Shown: positions 17,276 through 26,397, counted from the stretch's first letter. The stretch: DNA of 64,000 nt from Oceanobacillus profundus (GCF_003515705.1 NZ_QWEH01000021.1:1-64000); one strand, 5' to 3'. Numbers and translations: made by a program. The notes: generated by a model not told the origin, from the letters alone.

Positions 17276-18715
17276 CTAATTTGCCAACCGATTAATTAAG
17301 TCGACCAGCCTATCACCAGAGGGTTTCGCTGCAGGATATGCTTGGGATAAAAATGCTTCTCGTTTTTCTTCAACTAGCTCTTTAAACTTTTCATCTATAA
17401 AATAATTATTGATCATTTCAGTGATTATTAAAGGGTCTGGTTGTGCTAATTCACCTAAAAAGTCAAAATAACCGGTATACGTCGGAAAAGGGGTGGACAA
17501 AACAAAAACTGGCTTTTTAGCAATCATAGCCTCTAATCCTACAGTAGAAATATAAGAAACGACTAAGTCACTATGATGAATTAAATCATATAATTGAAAG
17601 TGTTTAGATGGATAGACGTCGGGAGATTTAGCAGTCAGTTCATGTGGCTTCAAGTACCGAAAATCTTTAATGACAATATTATAATTGTCTATACCATCAA
17701 AATTATCAATGAAAGTTTCCCATTTCTCCATTTGTATTTTACCCCTGACAATCATTAATATCATTTTCTTATTTGGCTTTAATTCTAATTGTTTTTCGAG
17801 CTCATTTTTAGAGATAGAAGGACCTTGATGAATAGCATCAAACCTTGGATGTCCAATTATTTCTACAGCTTGATCCGATAAACCTAATTGCTTAAACCAG
17901 TTGACTTCAAAGTTTGAATAAACAGCATCTACATCCGCTATCTTGGGCATGTAACCAATTTCATCTCCAATAATGCCATGCTGCATACATATCGTAGGAA
18001 TTCCCATCTCAGCTGCGACCATGGCAATTGTTCTACTCTGGTAATAATGTGTAGAAGAAAAAACAATACAGGAGACTGGATTCATTCTAAAATACCTATT
18101 GGTCTCCTCAATACGATTGACTATACCCTCTATTTGCATATAAAAATATTGTTTGAATGTTTCGTTATTAAACATTGGATGATCGGTGTAAGTCGATATA
18201 ATTTCATCCACTTTACCTTTTAAAATTTGGATATTCGAACTTACATTAACCCTGTATTCATCTAAATAATGAGAGGGAATCCCTGCTTCTGGAATACCTT
18301 CAATTACTTTCGGCTGTTCCTTAGGGTTATAGTCTTGAAGAAAAATAGTGTCTGCAGAAGGAAAATGTTTTGTCATTATCTCTTTCGGAAAACGCATCAA
18401 ATTATAGACATCATATAAAACTACTTTTCCATTTGCATGGCTTGCCTTCTTGAATAATTTGCTGCCTTTTCGGTTTATGTGGGTTTGTTTATATGAACTG
18501 AAAATTTGTTGCATTGTTTTTTTATCTTTCACTTCATGCGATAAAGATTTTATAAATTCCTCTGATGATAAATGTTCCCAGATATAATTATTTCTATGAT
18601 TCAGACTACGAAAATGACATAAGTAGGGGATAGAAAACCCTTTATACTTTAAATCCTTAAAGGCTTCTAAAAACTCTACATACAATGACCAATAATTACG
18701 TGAAGTTGTATTCAT
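17276..18715 (-). CDS. GT-B-like glycosyltransferase, tandem paralogue 2
   Basis: The 479-residue protein begins MNTTSRNYWSLYVEFL. ATG at 18715 is chosen because AAAGGAG lies 7 nt upstream. It shares the N-terminal module and GT-B half with the proteins at 14608 and 18787: IPTICMQHGIIGDEIGYMP near 245, GHPRFDAIH near 285, MILMIVRGK near 320, HHSDLVVSYISTVGLEAMIAKK near 388. The linker is different and lacks the Lys runs. It is the most diverged of the three. The gene has no close operon neighbour upstream other than paralogue 3, 71 nt away. A surface-sugar transferase role is inferred. Confidence 0.7.
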   Translation of the reverse strand: MNTTSRNYWSLYVEFLEAFKDLKYKGFSIPYLCHFRSLNHRNNYIWEHLSSEEFIKSLSHEVKDKKTMQQIFSSYKQTHINRKGSKLFKKASHANGKVVLYDVYNLMRFPKEIMTKHFPSADTIFLQDYNPKEQPKVIEGIPEAGIPSHYLDEYRVNVSSNIQILKGKVDEIISTYTDHPMFNNETFKQYFYMQIEGIVNRIEETNRYFRMNPVSCIVFSSTHYYQSRTIAMVAAEMGIPTICMQHGIIGDEIGYMPKIADVDAVYSNFEVNWFKQLGLSDQAVEIIGHPRFDAIHQGPSISKNELEKQLELKPNKKMILMIVRGKIQMEKWETFIDNFDGIDNYNIVIKDFRYLKPHELTAKSPDVYPSKHFQLYDLIHHSDLVVSYISTVGLEAMIAKKPVFVLSTPFPTYTGYFDFLGELAQPDPLIITEMINNYFIDEKFKELVEEKREAFLSQAYPAAKPSGDRLVDLINRLAN

Positions 18716-18786
18716 TCGATTACTCCTTTGTATTCCTAAACTGTTGGAATCCACCAAGTTAGATCTCGGAAAGCGTACATCTACTT

Positions 18787-20346
18787 TTAACTTATCAGCC
18801 TATTAATCAAGTTTTTCAATCGCTCCCCAGACTTGGTGGAACTCGGGTACGCGTATCGAAGAAACTTGTTCCTCTTATTCTCTGCGTAGCTTCTTGACTG
18901 AACATCTGTAAAGTATTTCCTTACTTCATCACCTAATTTTCTTGCATCTGACTGAACCAAATTACCAAGACTTGTATAATATCCTGTATAGCCGACGAAG
19001 GTCTCCTCTAAGATAAATACGGGCTTCTTTGCTAACATTGCTTCCAAACCTACTGTAGAAGAATAAGCAACCACAGCATCAACATTAGGGAATATGTCAT
19101 AAATATTATAACCCTGCGTTGAATAAACAAATGGGAATTCTTTTGTTAAAGCATGAGGTTTTTTACTTGGATAATTCTTAATTACTATATTAAGATTAAC
19201 TTTTTTGGAGATTGTTTTAATTAATGATCTCCAACTGTTATTATCTTTGTCTCCTCTGACAACAATCATTAATGTCTGTCTATTTGGATTCAATCCTAAT
19301 GTACGATTGAACTTATCCCGAGTAATAACAGAACGTTTATATACCTGGTCAAATCTAGGGTGACCAATAATTTCAAGTGATTTACCAGGTGAGCCTATTT
19401 TTTTAAACCAGTCTCTTTCAAAGTTCCCGTATACAGCATCAATTGTGGCAATTTTCGGTATATAACCAAGTTCACTCGAAATAATTCCGTGCTGCATACA
19501 AATAGTAGGTATTCCTTTTTTTGCTGCTACTAAAGCTAATACCCGACTTTTATAACTATGCGTTGTTGATACAACAATACAAGAGACAGAAACATCATTC
19601 AGAAAGTTTATCGACATTTCAATTTGATTAATAACCGTTGCTATATTATTTAGCAACCATTCTTGAAATTGATTATGCTTATAGAGATGATGATTTTTAT
19701 AAGCTTTAAGCATAACTTTTGCCTGGTTTTGAACTTGTGAGACCACTTTTTCTGTATTCGTTGCGTAATTATTAAAGTAATATACGGGTAACTTATTCAT
19801 TATTTTGTTTGGTCTTACAACATTCTTTCTCTTTACATTTTCTTTTTTTATAATTATGGTGTTTGATAGAGGTACAGCTTTTTTCTTCTTCTTAATTTTA
19901 GTTGTTGATTCAGGTTTATTTCCTTTAGTCTTGCTAACGGCTGCGGCTGGTGGCTTAGCCTTTTGGCCCTTACTTTTGCCAGTTGAAAATAATTGGATTG
20001 TATTCGACGGATCAAAATAATCGGTAACTGTATCCTGTGGAAAACGGAGCAATTTGTCAACATGTAATACTACTTTACCATCCTTATTTTTCACAGATGC
20101 TTTTTTCTTGTGTGAGTATACAAACTTATTAAATACCTCTTGAAATTCACTTTGATCATTAACTTGATTTTTTAACTTTCTAGCAAACTTAGCATCCTGC
20201 AGTTCCTCCCAAATTGGTTCTCTGTTTATAATAAAGCTAGGCAAATGACATAAATACGGTAATGAAAAACCTTTATAATTTAACTTCTCAAAATCCTTTA
20301 GAAAGTCAAGGTATAAAGACCAATAATTTTTCACAAAAGTATCCAT
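18787..20346 (-). CDS. GT-B-like glycosyltransferase, tandem paralogue 3, with Lys-rich linker
   Basis: The 519-residue protein starts MDTFVKNYWSLYLDFL and is closest to paralogue 1. Between the shared N-terminal module and the GT-B half it carries an extra linker of about 60 residues, rich in Lys/Pro/Ala/Asn (KTKGNKPESTTKIKKKKKAV near residue 140). The catalytic half contains IPTICMQHGI near 288, GHPRFDQVY near 327 and SSTVGLEAMLAKKPVFILE near 430. It follows pseB by 18 nt, so pseB, paralogue 3 and paralogue 2 could form one transcript. Substrate is unknown. Confidence 0.7.
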   Translation of the reverse strand: MDTFVKNYWSLYLDFLKDFEKLNYKGFSLPYLCHLPSFIINREPIWEELQDAKFARKLKNQVNDQSEFQEVFNKFVYSHKKKASVKNKDGKVVLHVDKLLRFPQDTVTDYFDPSNTIQLFSTGKSKGQKAKPPAAAVSKTKGNKPESTTKIKKKKKAVPLSNTIIIKKENVKRKNVVRPNKIMNKLPVYYFNNYATNTEKVVSQVQNQAKVMLKAYKNHHLYKHNQFQEWLLNNIATVINQIEMSINFLNDVSVSCIVVSTTHSYKSRVLALVAAKKGIPTICMQHGIISSELGYIPKIATIDAVYGNFERDWFKKIGSPGKSLEIIGHPRFDQVYKRSVITRDKFNRTLGLNPNRQTLMIVVRGDKDNNSWRSLIKTISKKVNLNIVIKNYPSKKPHALTKEFPFVYSTQGYNIYDIFPNVDAVVAYSSTVGLEAMLAKKPVFILEETFVGYTGYYTSLGNLVQSDARKLGDEVRKYFTDVQSRSYAENKRNKFLRYAYPSSTKSGERLKNLINRLIS

Positions 20347-20364
20347 ATGACTTCATAACCTCCT

Positions 20365-21363
20365 TTAAATTAGTTCTTCTTCCTTTAGCAATTCACGTAA
20401 TTCATTAACGTTTAATGGTGCTTGATTCATCGAACTGTATGTTCCATGATTACACTTTTTCGCATTGTTGTATCTTACCTTTTCAGTTCCTGGAATAATA
20501 TACATATCTTTTAATTCCCAAGCCTCCCTAGACTCATCGTAGGTCATCAATTCTTCATACATTTTTTCCCCTGGTCGCAACCCCATCACCTCAACATTAA
20601 TTTCATCCATTTTCATATCGTGTTCTTTACATGTTTCTCCTATTAAAATATCAGCTAAATCTCCTAGTCTAATAACAGGCATTTTTAATACAAAAACCTC
20701 CCCACCTTTTGCTTCTTTCAAAGCCTTTATTGTCAACTGTGTGGCCTGATTCAACGACATCATAAAACGAGTCATATCCTTATCAGTAACTGTAATTTTC
20801 CTATTTTTAAGAATTTGCTCCTTAAAAAGTGGGATTACTGAACCTCTTGATCCCATTACATTACCAAATCGAACACTTGCGAATATCGTCTGTTTCCCGT
20901 TTGTGCTATATTCAGTAGAAGAAATTAACCGTTCTGCAATAAGTTTAGTCGCACCATACGTATTAGTAGGAGAAATAGCTTTATCTGAACTCGTAAACAC
21001 TACTTTTTTTACGTTTTGTGAAATTGCAGCTTTAATTACATTATTAGTTCCCTGTACATTCGTTTTAATAGCTTCATATGGATTGTATTCACACAGATCA
21101 ACATGCTTCATTGCTGCTAAATGCAATACATAATCAATATCATGCATAGCAGCAAACAAGCTATCATAATCACGAATATCTCCAATTACCAACCGTAATT
21201 TTTCATTATTATCTAGCTCATATCGAAGTTTGTGCTGCTTAAATTCATCTCTGCTAAATATTTTTATTAATGTTGGATTTTCTTTCATGATCGATTGCAC
21301 TATACTTTTACCTATCGTTCCGGTACCTCCGATAACCAATACTTTTTTTTCACTAAAATACAC
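20365..21363 (-). CDS. pseB: UDP-GlcNAc 4,6-dehydratase (5-inverting) PseB
   Basis: The 332-residue protein catalyses the first step of pseudaminic acid synthesis, dehydration and C5 epimerisation of UDP-GlcNAc. GGTGTIGKS at 12-20 is the NADP-binding motif. SSDKAISPTNTYGATK places Asp127-Lys128 and Tyr136-x3-Lys140 in the arrangement known from PseB/FlaA1. Its length (332) matches PseB (about 334) and excludes the long membrane PglF/CapD type. It opens the minus-strand row pseB-GT-GT. Together with pseC, pseH, pseG, pseI and pseF it completes the pathway to CMP-pseudaminic acid. Confidence 0.87.
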   Translation of the reverse strand: MYFSEKKVLVIGGTGTIGKSIVQSIMKENPTLIKIFSRDEFKQHKLRYELDNNEKLRLVIGDIRDYDSLFAAMHDIDYVLHLAAMKHVDLCEYNPYEAIKTNVQGTNNVIKAAISQNVKKVVFTSSDKAISPTNTYGATKLIAERLISSTEYSTNGKQTIFASVRFGNVMGSRGSVIPLFKEQILKNRKITVTDKDMTRFMMSLNQATQLTIKALKEAKGGEVFVLKMPVIRLGDLADILIGETCKEHDMKMDEINVEVMGLRPGEKMYEELMTYDESREAWELKDMYIIPGTEKVRYNNAKKCNHGTYSSMNQAPLNVNELRELLKEEELI

Positions 21364-22268
21364 ATTAGTTCCTACTCTCTTTATTTAAATATTCGTATAC
21401 TGCCATAGGTGATTCCATAAATACGGTAAAAATAACACAGCAAAGTTCTAAGTTAATCTCAAAATATATCTGCTAAAATCAAAATCGTCCATGGTCTGCG
21501 AAAGTCTTTGGCTCCCTTCGAGCTTACAATCTAGCGCATACGCTGTGCTATGTTGAATTTTTCTATTATTTTCACTAAATTTATGATGCACTTTAAACAA
21601 TTTTAGTCTTGTACAGTGTGATACTATATATATTCATAAAGAGAATATGAGTTAAAGACTCTAACCTATTAATCACTTTTTTTCTTATATATGTGCGGAT
21701 TTCCCAGCATTGCATATGTAATTTGGTCGTTGTTTCTTTTCATTAATACTATATAAAATTCAAATAGGCACCTTGATATATTTAAAAATTATATTAAACG
21801 TTCAGTAAAACGCTTGTGGGAATTTAAAATATACACCTCATCAAGTGTTTTATTAACACGGACAACTGTTCATATCATTTTGGCTCAAAATCGATCCTCC
21901 TAATAGAAGGGAATCGGTTCTATGAATATTTAGAAGCAGAGAAAATTTAAGTTATAATAGCAGTGGTTGATGATATGTGAAATTAACAACTTCAAGCACA
22001 ACAGAGCTTTCTGCCATAAGGAATCATTTGCCCCTAAAAGCAATTTCTCACACACTTGGTTTATGCAGTTTCTACAAAGCATGTAACCATAAAAAAAGAA
22101 GCTGCTTAACATAGCTTCATTGGAAAACTGTATTCAACTAGTTTAGTGGAGACACTCTTACAGGAAAAGTTTATCAATCTATAATAAAATAAAATAAACT
22201 TTATTATTTTATAGCTATCCAGTATAGCTCATAAAGTAAGAAGTGACCTTAAGACTCCTTTTCATAAC
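21364..22268. other. Long intergenic region upstream of pseB
   Basis: About 0.9 kb without a supported gene. A 60-residue minus-strand frame (21930-22112) lacks a ribosome site and looks random. The stretch presumably contains the pseB promoter and the end of the 22269 gene transcript; an AT-only stem near 22180-22215 could act as a weak terminator. Confidence 0.5.
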
Positions 22269-22751
22269 TTATTTCTTTTGAAGTATATCTGACATAATCA
22301 ATATCAACTGATTAAACCTTTCCTCATCGTTTCCTAGCTTCCTAATATAGTGTCTAATCTGTTCTTGCACCGCAGGGTCATCTAAAGCATGGCGTAACAT
22401 TATCAAAATAACATCCTTGGATGCTATTTTTTGCTGGCTTTTATCTTCATCGATTGACTCTGTCTCTTGCTGTGATTTATGTTCATCCTCTTCTTCCGAG
22501 TATTGTTCCTCCTGACTTATTGAATCATTTTGGAAAAATTGTTTGATATAATCTTTAGCCATATTTCCAGCTAATTTAACCTCTGACGTATTTAAGGTTT
22601 TCATAATTCCTTTCACTTTATCGTATAGTTCCGACATACTATTATCCTCCTGCTGTCCTTTCGTTTGTGTACTACGTACCACTGGATTTCTTACCTCACG
22701 AAATCTGCCGGAAGAAGTTCTTTCTAAATGCATAACACGATTATATTTCAA
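22269..22751 (-). CDS. Hypothetical protein, right structural cassette
   Basis: The product of about 160 residues is not in a family I know. It has a basic N-terminus with an Arg/Ser segment (LERTSSGRFREVRNPVVRST), a central Glu/Gln/Ser-rich acidic run (SEEEDEHKSQQETES) near residue 85, and a helical C-terminus (DPAVQEQIRHYIRKLGNDEERF). TTG at 22751 is chosen since GGTGGG lies 8 nt upstream; GTG at 22760 is possible. It lies upstream of the Pse genes and downstream of the 122-aa and 180-aa cassette genes. The similar position suggests a spore-surface component. Confidence 0.6.
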   Translation of the reverse strand: MKYNRVMHLERTSSGRFREVRNPVVRSTQTKGQQEDNSMSELYDKVKGIMKTLNTSEVKLAGNMAKDYIKQFFQNDSISQEEQYSEEEDEHKSQQETESIDEDKSQQKIASKDVILIMLRHALDDPAVQEQIRHYIRKLGNDEERFNQLILIMSDILQKK

Positions 22752-22975
22752 CTGCTTCACCCACCCCTTTTGATCCTCTTTACATAGTTACGCGACTATA
22801 ATTAATTTGCCCGTGTATACGTCTAGTTTTGTAATAATTTTTACGAAAATCCACAATGAAGTAGGATTATTTGCCGTGACAAATTCTTGAGAGGATTAAA
22901 CCAGATAATTTGAATTTATAAGATTAAAGACTACGTTATTCAACTTTTAAAACATAAGAGAAGTTTTATCAACAC

Positions 22976-23020
22976 AAAAAAATCTGCCCCAAGGTGATCA
23001 TGACGATCTTTTGAGCAGAA
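22976..23020 (-). terminator. Rho-independent terminator after the 122-aa gene
   Basis: On the minus strand TCTGC and GCAGA enclose an inner GATC-GATC pair, followed by a run of seven T. It lies directly downstream of the gene ending at 23043. Confidence 0.75.
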
Positions 23021-23042
23021 GCGACAAGCAAACAATCAATTA

Positions 23043-23411
23043 TTATGTTTTATCTTTAAAATAATCAGCTATTTCCTGATGAAAGTTGTTATTTTTTTGT
23101 TGTAAATCATTAATTATCTGAAATAAATCCTCTGTCTCTTCATCATTCATATCCTTAACTCCAGATTCAGAAGCAGTTTCATTCATGACTTTTGTTTCAT
23201 CCACATTGTTATGACTCTCTTTATGATTGCTTTGTACACTCTCCCTATTGATTAAATGAAGATAAAGCAAGAGAGAAACCATACTATTCTGTTTCATCGT
23301 TACTATTGTTTTGCCATCGCTACTGGACATTACCGATGGACTATTTTCTAATTCTTCTTCAAGCATTTTAATAACTGAACGTTCCAATAATTCTTTTATT
23401 TTATGATTCAC
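23043..23411 (-). CDS. Small acidic hypothetical protein (122 aa), cassette B
   Basis: The family is not recognised. The protein is acidic and helical, with NSMVSLLLYLHLINRE near residue 42 and a C-terminal amphipathic stretch (DLFQIINDLQQKNNNFHQEI). GTG at 23411 follows GGAGAGG at 9 nt. It lies 21 nt behind the 180-aa gene, exactly as the 104-aa gene lies behind the 189-aa paralogue at 2780, although direct sequence similarity between the two small proteins is weak. The shared order suggests they are counterparts. Confidence 0.65.
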   Translation of the reverse strand: MNHKIKELLERSVIKMLEEELENSPSVMSSSDGKTIVTMKQNSMVSLLLYLHLINRESVQSNHKESHNNVDETKVMNETASESGVKDMNDEETEDLFQIINDLQQKNNNFHQEIADYFKDKT

Positions 23412-23432
23412 TTCAACTTCCCTCTCCTTCTT

Positions 23433-23975
23433 TTAACCTGCAATATTAATGGAATTAATTGCAGAGATACCATCTTGCTTCCCTTCAAAATAAACAAAAC
23501 CGTCAACACGTATAGTAGTACCGAATGGAATGATGATTTGAAAGTCCTGAAATGACAATTGCTCAGTAGGGTAAATTTCTTTTGCTTGGACAGGCTTTAA
23601 TAAGTAATGGGTAATTGGGTCAACATTTCCTAATTCAATACGCTCCCATTCAAAATTATGGGTTTGTTGATTTTGGTTAGACGACTTATATTTTCCAGTA
23701 AACTTAAATTCATCTTCTGTAGTAATTTTGAGAAGTATTCTTGGTAATTCCACTGGAGTTGCTGACAAGTTTTTTATGTGAAAATCTCCAGTAATTTGAT
23801 GTGTTGAATACTGCTCATAATCCAATACGACAGTTTGATTAAAATAACAGAATGCTGCACCTTCGAAGCTTGATTTATTAAGATTTTTTAACTTTTCCTT
23901 TATATAATTCTGGGTTTGTCCTAATTCAGCTTCCAGCTGGGAAAACCTAATTTTTAAATCCGTATTCGTAACCAT
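23433..23975 (-). CDS. Hypothetical beta-rich protein with N-terminal coiled coil, cassette B
   Basis: The 180-residue protein is a paralogue of the one at 2780-3349: both have an N-terminal helix and then FxFxGKY, WERI, YxLKPV, a Leu/Ser-Phe-x-x-Phe segment, DGI-x-x-x-N-x-IN. Here these read EFKFTGKYK, WERIELGN, HYLLKPVQA, QLSFQDFQ and GKQDGISAINSINIAG. ATG at 23975 is chosen because GGGAGG lies 10 nt upstream; an in-frame TTG at 23984 overlaps that site. The family is not recognised, and a spore-surface structural role is inferred from context. Confidence 0.75.
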   Translation of the reverse strand: MVTNTDLKIRFSQLEAELGQTQNYIKEKLKNLNKSSFEGAAFCYFNQTVVLDYEQYSTHQITGDFHIKNLSATPVELPRILLKITTEDEFKFTGKYKSSNQNQQTHNFEWERIELGNVDPITHYLLKPVQAKEIYPTEQLSFQDFQIIIPFGTTIRVDGFVYFEGKQDGISAINSINIAG

Positions 23976-24514
23976 AACAAACAATCCTCCCTTTTGTATT
24001 GATGGAAAAAGTAGAAATGTGATTTCTCTCTTTAAACATATGCTGCAAACTAGAAAAATATTATCGTTATAGTAGTCAGATTACCTGGTAGGTGTCGTTC
24101 AATAATGGCCACTTTTTGCAAAACACACGAAACTGAGATAATGCTCTAGTTCAGCTTCTCATTTTGTTGTATGGGTGAGATTATCATCTGTTCTAGCTCT
24201 CTGAGAGATGTTTGTTATCCCATTTAAACCACTCAGTGTTGTGACAGCAATGACCACCAGATTGATAATTCATAATATAGTTTCATACACCACTAACCTC
24301 AATTTTATAATATCCACAAGAAGTAAAATCACGGAGCTTTTTTACAAACGGTTAAATTTTTTCTTACATCTCATACTCAAATTCTGCTTCTAACCGTCCT
24401 TCACTCTTACAGCCCGTTTTGGACGAGCTAAAATTCGTGTAAACAGGGACGAAAGATGATTAACTGCATAAATAAATAGTAGGCAAACAGGATTGTTCAA
24501 GGAGTGAAATTGAA
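23976..24514. other. Divergent promoter region between the two right-hand cassettes
   Basis: This region separates the minus-strand 180-aa gene from the plus-strand SPOCS-like gene. No gene is supported. It contains a sigma-K-like promoter at 24449-24475 and a CATATGTTT element near 24038-24046 on the minus strand without a well-spaced -35. Confidence 0.55.
24449..24475 (+). promoter_or_regulatory. Sigma-K-like promoter
   Basis: AC at 24449-24450 is followed 16 nt later by CATAAATAA at 24467-24475, fitting the sigma-K pattern. It lies about 40 nt upstream of the ATG at 24515. The match is by eye. Confidence 0.5.
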
Positions 24515-25348
24515 ATGAAATTTAATAATAATTATCAGATTACGTCTCTCTCTGCAACAAACAATACAAAAGCAGTAGAGATATCTAACCATAATAATGT
24601 TAACAAAAACACTGTTTTAGCAGGGTATAATACATCTATTGGTAACCAAGTGAAACACATTAAAGTTCCATTTTCCACTTATATAAAAATTGACGATTTC
24701 CTTCAACAGCCAATTTTCGTTCATACAGCAGAGCGTTCATTTAACTTCAAAGATCAAACTGGGATGAATCCTGACTTTGAGACATATCACCTTAATACAT
24801 CCACTTATTATCATGAGCAGCCATATGGCAGATTGGCTTTTTCTAACGTACATGCAATGATGAATTTAAATAAAGAGTCTTCTAAAGTATCTAAGAATAG
24901 TAACAACATCCAGCAAGAAATAACGAAACCTTTTAAACAGAAATCAAACTCACTAGAAGAGCATGACGTTTTTAGGAATGCATTTCCATATGCAAAGTTT
25001 CTTATTCCAATAGTACTTGGGGAATATGATATTGAAATCGCATTAGAGGAAAACACATTAATGGATAAAGGAATCATGGAGATTTTGGAAGTTTCAACAG
25101 AGGTTGTATTGACAAATTGTAAATTCTTACCTTCCAAATTCAATTATTCGTCAGATCAAACGAAACGGACAGCTTCAAATGGCGTCTTATTTATTGAAGG
25201 CTTTATTCAAGAATCAATGGAATATCTCCCGGCAATTAATTGGGAAAAGATGTCACCAAGGGAATGGTTAAAAAAAGTTTATTATCGAGTAGATCAGAAA
25301 ATAGCGGTAGATCTAAAGATTCAATTGCTGCAATTAGTTCAATTCTAA
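24515..25348 (+). CDS. SPOCS-like (DUF3794) protein with permuted modules
   Basis: The 277-residue protein is probably a spore-surface structural protein with a SPOCS-like domain. Order of modules: B (residues 50-118, IKVPFSTYIKID... PIFVH ... HEQPYGRLAFS), a Ser/Lys linker (119-157), A (158-240, FLIPIVLGEYDIEIAL ... VVLTNCKFLP ... LFIEGFIQESMEYL), and C (257-277, RVDQKIAVDLKIQLLQLVQF). The duplicated neighbours at 25474 and 26693 have order A-B-C. ATG at 24515 has AAGGAG 10 nt upstream and a sigma-K-like promoter. It has only one Cys, unlike the neighbours with six or seven. The family name is inferred from recalled consensus. Confidence 0.65.
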   Translation: MKFNNNYQITSLSATNNTKAVEISNHNNVNKNTVLAGYNTSIGNQVKHIKVPFSTYIKIDDFLQQPIFVHTAERSFNFKDQTGMNPDFETYHLNTSTYYHEQPYGRLAFSNVHAMMNLNKESSKVSKNSNNIQQEITKPFKQKSNSLEEHDVFRNAFPYAKFLIPIVLGEYDIEIALEENTLMDKGIMEILEVSTEVVLTNCKFLPSKFNYSSDQTKRTASNGVLFIEGFIQESMEYLPAINWEKMSPREWLKKVYYRVDQKIAVDLKIQLLQLVQF

Positions 25349-25473
25349 GATTGCCATAATAAAATTCCACGTTAAACTCTTACTATTTGTCCATTCATAA
25401 TTCTACTTACCGAATATCTTATTAATGTAAAACTACTAGATTGTTAACAATAATAAATAGGAGGAATTTTATT

Positions 25474-26295
25474 ATGGTAGGTTTTGGTCAAAGCTATTTA
25501 AATAATACTATCGTGAATAGAAATTACACGAAGAAAGCTTCAGATCCCGGCAAAGTAAATTGTGGAGTTAAAGCGCGTACAGAGGTTCAACTTCCAGATA
25601 CTCCCGCTACTCCTGTCGTTAATCCAGATTTAACTGGTGCGTTTATTAAAGTCCCGCTTGTTCTAGCTGAGACAACACTTCAAGTCGTAGTAGAAGCTGA
25701 CATTCCGCTTGATCCGCCAGCATGTGAAATTAAAAGAGTATTAAAGGATGTCTTCTTAACACAATGTAAACTCGTTCCTGTAGGTCCATTTACAGAAATA
25801 AACGACTCAGGATTCTTCACTTCTGAAGGAGCTAAGTTATTCATAGAAGGATATATCCGTAAAAACATCGAGTACGCACCAAAAGGCTGTAATAGCGCAT
25901 TACGTACTTTAACAGCCAAGGTTCCATTTTCCGGTTTTGCAGATTTAACTGGTGATCTGATGAATTTACCGATTTTCGGCTTTGGAGAGCAAAGAAGAGC
26001 ACAATTTCTTGATCCTAAACATGGAGAATCTCCTCGTTTGGATAAATATTACTTCCAGAATAGTGTCGTTTACAATGAACAGCCATTCTGTGAACTTATT
26101 AGCGCGGAATTCTTTGAGCTTGACTTTTCTCCGAATTCATTTGACTCACACAAAGGCAAATGCTCTAATAACGACAGTTTTAACAAATTACGGGAAAAAA
26201 TCGTTACCGATCTTACTTTAAAAGTGTTACAAGTTCAACAAATTCCACTTAATGGTGGCGGAGTCGCTGGAAACAGACACGAAGACGATTGCTAA
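25474..26295 (+). CDS. SPOCS-like (DUF3794) protein, tandem copy 1
   Basis: The 273-residue protein has module A at 58-136 (IKVPLVLAETTLQVVVEADI ... VFLTQCKLVPV ... LFIEGYIRKNIEYAP), then module B at 149-219 (KVPFSGFADLTGDL ... PIFGFGEQ ... YNEQPFCELIS) and C at about 238-257 (KLREKIVTDLTLKVLQVQQ). Cys residues lie at 30, 84, 98, 139, 206, 230 and 273. ATG at 25474 follows AGGAGG; a TTG 33 nt upstream in frame lacks a site. It is almost identical to the next copy at 26693. Assembly of the spore coat or exosporium via the beta-rich domain and disulfides is likely but inferred. Confidence 0.7.
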   Translation: MVGFGQSYLNNTIVNRNYTKKASDPGKVNCGVKARTEVQLPDTPATPVVNPDLTGAFIKVPLVLAETTLQVVVEADIPLDPPACEIKRVLKDVFLTQCKLVPVGPFTEINDSGFFTSEGAKLFIEGYIRKNIEYAPKGCNSALRTLTAKVPFSGFADLTGDLMNLPIFGFGEQRRAQFLDPKHGESPRLDKYYFQNSVVYNEQPFCELISAEFFELDFSPNSFDSHKGKCSNNDSFNKLREKIVTDLTLKVLQVQQIPLNGGGVAGNRHEDDC

Positions 26296-26345
26296 GATTT
26301 ATTTAACACAAAAAGATTAATAAATATGCCATTTAATTATTGGTG

Positions 26346-26382
26346 AAAACAAGTTGAGCTTAGTAATGGCTCAACTTGTTTT
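26346..26382 (+). terminator. Terminator after SPOCS-like copy 1
   Basis: AAAACAAGTTGAGC pairs with GCTCAACTTGTTTT across a 9-nt loop, ending in T. A near-identical hairpin follows copy 2 at 27562-27598. Confidence 0.8.
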
Positions 26383-26397
26383 ATGATTACATGTATT

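Noticed and set aside
21930-22112. 60-residue minus-strand frame upstream of pseB
   Set aside because: Hydrophobic, low-complexity, no ribosome site and no similarity pattern that I recognise.
24208-24393. 61-residue plus-strand frame in the divergent promoter region
   Set aside because: No ribosome site, Ile/Phe-rich chance composition, and it stops before the sigma-K-like promoter.
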